64,000 nt of DNA from Polytrichum commune. Lineage: Eukaryota > Streptophyta > Polytrichopsida > Polytrichales > Polytrichaceae. This document shows positions 62,001 through 64,000 of this stretch, in pieces. The notes under the pieces are model-generated. The model searched no databases, had not been told where the DNA came from, and was given only the letters and a program-made list of their open reading frames with translations. The position numbers and the translations under genes were made by a program. The first letter of the stretch is position 1. Each line of letters opens with the position of its first letter. Where the stretch lies: contig OX485805.1 in NCBI GenBank assembly GCA_950295325.1, positions 3,784,501-3,848,500 of the forward strand. Reading direction: 5' to 3'.

Positions 62001-62614
62001 TTGTAGCTGAGCATAAAACTCTAGCTTGGTCTAAATTTCTTTAACGAAGTTCCTTACTCGTGTTTCTGGATTGTGCAAACAGTGTCATCTCCACAGATGG
62101 CAGAAGAGCAGTTTTGGAAGCAGAACGGGCAGAGGCAGAGGAACAAGAGAGAGAGCAAGAAGCCCGTGAACAAGCAGAAGCTGAAGTTCGAGCAGCCGCC
62201 GAGGAGGCTCGAAGGGCAACAGAGCTGGCAACACAATTAGAAGCTGAAGCTAGGAAGTTAGCAGCAGAAGAAACCAGGGCTGCTGCACTTGCGGCAAAAG
62301 CACAGGCAAGGGCTGACGCTGCAGCTGCCTCTGTAGATGGCCTCACCACCAAAGCAAAGGAGTTAGGTATTAACACACCTGCCAAGACAATGGCGGGAGT
62401 GAATTTTGCATCTTTCGTTCCAAAGCTCGAAGATGTGGGTGCTCGATTTACCAAACCCAAAGCTGAGAAGCCCAAGAAGAAAGAGCAGATCAAAAGCAAA
62501 CCACAACCAGAGCTTGCTGGTGTGGGCGCTGGGGCTGAGCCCGCCCCAAAACCCCAAAAGCAGTTTTTCGGTGGTCTTTTCAAGCAGGAGACGGTTTACA
62601 TGGACGATGAGTAA
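59071..62614 (+). CDS. PTAC16: pTAC16, plastid nucleoid NAD(P)-binding-fold protein
   Basis: Five plus-strand exons, 59071-59739, 60776-61234, 61363-61431, 61695-61753 and 62083-62614, join in phase to 595 residues. The start is ATG in GCCATGG context. Residues 1 to about 75 are Ser/Thr/Arg-rich, fitting a chloroplast transit peptide. An acidic stretch with three GTQ-F motifs follows. The atypical SDR fold begins at about 177 with TVFVAGATGQIG (GxxGxxG loop), then ISREEAKRLNAV, KVVVTVGPGEDGP and FTFIRAGSTEG. The C-terminal part is an Ala/Glu-rich helix (about 430-510), a Lys/Pro-rich linker and the signature FFGGLFKQETVYMDDE. From memory this closely follows Arabidopsis pTAC16 (about 510 residues, ending FGGLFKQETIYIDDD), a protein of transcriptionally active plastid chromosomes and thylakoid membranes. 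The exon 1 donor (GTTAGC) is weak. Confidence 0.95.
59722..60720. repeat. Tandem array with splice-site copies in pTAC16 intron 1
   Basis: About five diverged units share GCAGGCAGAA, CATAAGTTACATTGCCTAA, GAAGATGATCACATTGAAGTTTC and CCTCCAGTATCTTTAG. Units start near 59777, 59930, 60081, 60315 and 60545. Copies of the exon 1 end and donor (ACTCAGTACGGGGTTAGC) recur near 59872 (ACTCGGTACGGGGTTAGC) and 60257 (ACTCAGTAACGGGTTGG). Acceptor-like GATGCAG or TTGCAGG words recur before several units. Confidence 0.85.
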
Positions 62615-63080
62615 ATGTTCTGTAATAATGTTGCTGTATTGCAGCTGGTGTACTTATTCTGCGAGAAGATGTACTTTGTCTTGCCTTTAGTAGGTAAGGT
62701 TGTCAGGAGAGGTGTTAAGGAGTAAAAATCTCCTTACGACTGTAAGATTGTATAGACTGAGAGGCAGGAGTGGCGTGCTGTAGGTACTTAGCCTCATTTC
62801 TGCAAAGCTATGAACGACTTCTTCCCATTGTAGATTCATCAGCACAAAAGTCATTTGTTTGCAGCCTACTAGAGTGCTGTTAACATATTGTACTGCCCTT
62901 TTTGTACCAAGAGTTTGCTCATTTGCCATGCTTTAAAATTTCATCATGTGACTCTCTTGTAAAATTTCATCCACAATCTTTGGTATTTGATCGGAGTACT
63001 GGGATGAAACCTCCCAACACTCCCAACCAATTCCCTACTCAGGTATGTGGCCTATTGTGTGCACCTGCAACTCCACAAAA
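62615..63080 (+). other. Probable pTAC16 3' untranslated region
   Basis: T-rich transcribed-like sequence follows the TAA stop. No polyadenylation site can be chosen from sequence alone. Confidence 0.4.
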
Positions 63081-63280
63081 AGATTTGATCGGTGCACTGA
63101 ATCTGGATTCCTCTCTTCCGATTAGCAACTGCAACTCACGCAGTTTGTCTACTCAATTTTCGGAGCTGGAGCTGAGATGCAGAGTTTGATTGGTGGACTG
63201 AATTTGGAATCATCTCATTCAATGAGCAACTGCAAATCGTGCAGATTGTCTACTCTAGTTTCAGAGCTGAGGACGTAGGA
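63080..63280. repeat. Two-copy tandem repeat, about 105-base unit
   Basis: Units near 63080-63180 and 63185-63285 share TTTGAT.GGTG.ACTGAAT, ATTAGCAACTGCAA/ATGAGCAACTGCAA, CGTGCAG or CGCAG, TTGTCTACTC and GAGCTG. It lies downstream of pTAC16. Confidence 0.8.
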
Positions 63281-63838
63281 GGTCAAAGGGAATAGGTCAA
63301 TGGCGGACATTGAACATAAAGTTTTTCCAAAATGTATGTTGTTTAGACTAATCAAACGTGTGTGCCATCCTTCTCCACAACTCCTCAATCTTGAGCCATG
63401 TTCCTTGAGCCTCATAGCTTAACCTAAGGTTCAGAAAAATTGGGAAGTGGCTTGGTCATATATAACTTCTTCTTCATTTTATTTGGAGGGGGGGAGGGAC
63501 ATATATGACCTTCTTATGACTCACTATCAATAGACTTGATAAATCATAACGATTTGAGATTAAATTTCAAAATTATTTCCAATATTTCTCGAGACTAGTC
63601 ATGGCTTCTGTATATGCACACAACAACACAATGAATATATTCTTGTGAATTCAAGTAGTATAAGGTAGCAATTTTTTTTCAAAAGTAATCAAATGGTATG
63701 GATTGATTAAGAGGCTAACGATTAAAAATATTCTCTAACATCCAAAAATTGTGACTTTTTCCAAGTTAATGATGAGGACAACAATATAAAGTTCAATAGC
63801 TTCTATCCATTATTGAAGAGTTGACTATTCATCATTAG
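63281..63838. other. Intergenic, no gene recognised
   Basis: AT-rich with a G run near 63487-63496 and no conserved frame. Confidence 0.5.
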
Positions 63839-63842
63839 ACTA

Positions 63843-64000
63843 AGGTAGATGGGTCTTAAATGGTTACCTTTTAAAACTAGCCCACTTCTCCTAGGAGAAA
63901 GCATGCGATTAATACAAGATGGTTGGCAAATCCATATCAAGACCATAGCCACTTTCTTCATAACTTTTTGGAGCTCATATGAATATCTTATTCATTATGA
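63843..64000. mobile_element. AGGTAG-family MITE, cut by right window edge
   Basis: Starts TA|AGGTAGATGGGTCTTAAATGG-like and continues with CCCACTTCTC, TTAATACAAGATGG and GGAGCTCATATGAATATC, matching the copies at 26526 and 58246. The right end lies outside the window. Confidence 0.8.

Noticed and set aside
1-64000. CRISPR arrays, bacterial operons or organelle DNA
   Set aside because: No regularly spaced short direct repeats, ribosome-binding-site-led genes or organellar genes were seen; all genes are intron-containing nuclear genes.

Overview
This is nuclear DNA of a land plant that probably makes flagellated sperm: a bryophyte, lycophyte or fern, with a moss-like plant my tentative guess. 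Four genes are plant-type, with spliceosomal GT-AG introns: the nuclear-lamina protein CRWN/NMCP, ANGUSTIFOLIA, plastid pTAC16 and V-ATPase subunit e. Two more, CFAP299 and CCDC13, belong to families kept mainly by organisms that build motile cilia and lost in flowering plants. The genus cannot be fixed from sequence alone. Family comparisons are made from memory, not from a search.

Layout: (1) 224-1935 (+), the 3' part of CFAP299, cut by the left window edge; a decayed tRNA-Ile copy follows. (2) 3332-10728 (-), CRWN/NMCP in nine coding exons, with a long, partly GC-rich leader or promoter region up to about 13.1 kb. (3) About 13.1-38.6 kb, a 25 kb intergenic tract with no recognisable gene, made of microsatellites, direct repeats and small inverted-repeat DNA elements. 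(4) 38.6-42.2 kb (-), a CCDC13-like coiled-coil gene. (5) 44427-46286 (-), VHA-e in three exons. (6) 49557-54808 (-), ANGUSTIFOLIA in seven exons. (7) 59071-62614 (+), pTAC16 in five exons, divergent from ANGUSTIFOLIA.

Most supplied open frames are shadows; the real genes appear only when exons are joined across introns, and the joined phases agree in every gene reported here. No operon logic applies. The genes serve separate compartments: nuclear lamina (CRWN), cytoplasm/Golgi-endosome and nucleus (AN), plastid nucleoid (pTAC16), endomembrane proton pumping (VHA-e) and basal body/cilium (CFAP299, CCDC13).

The non-coding DNA holds the most unusual structure. A family of TA-flanked elements with AGGTAG...CTACCT termini sits in intergenic DNA and in introns of CRWN and AN. 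A second element type has a clear TA target duplication. Introns of AN and pTAC16 are built from tandem arrays that copy sequence next to, or including, splice sites. No bacterial, organellar or viral genes and no CRISPR array were seen.
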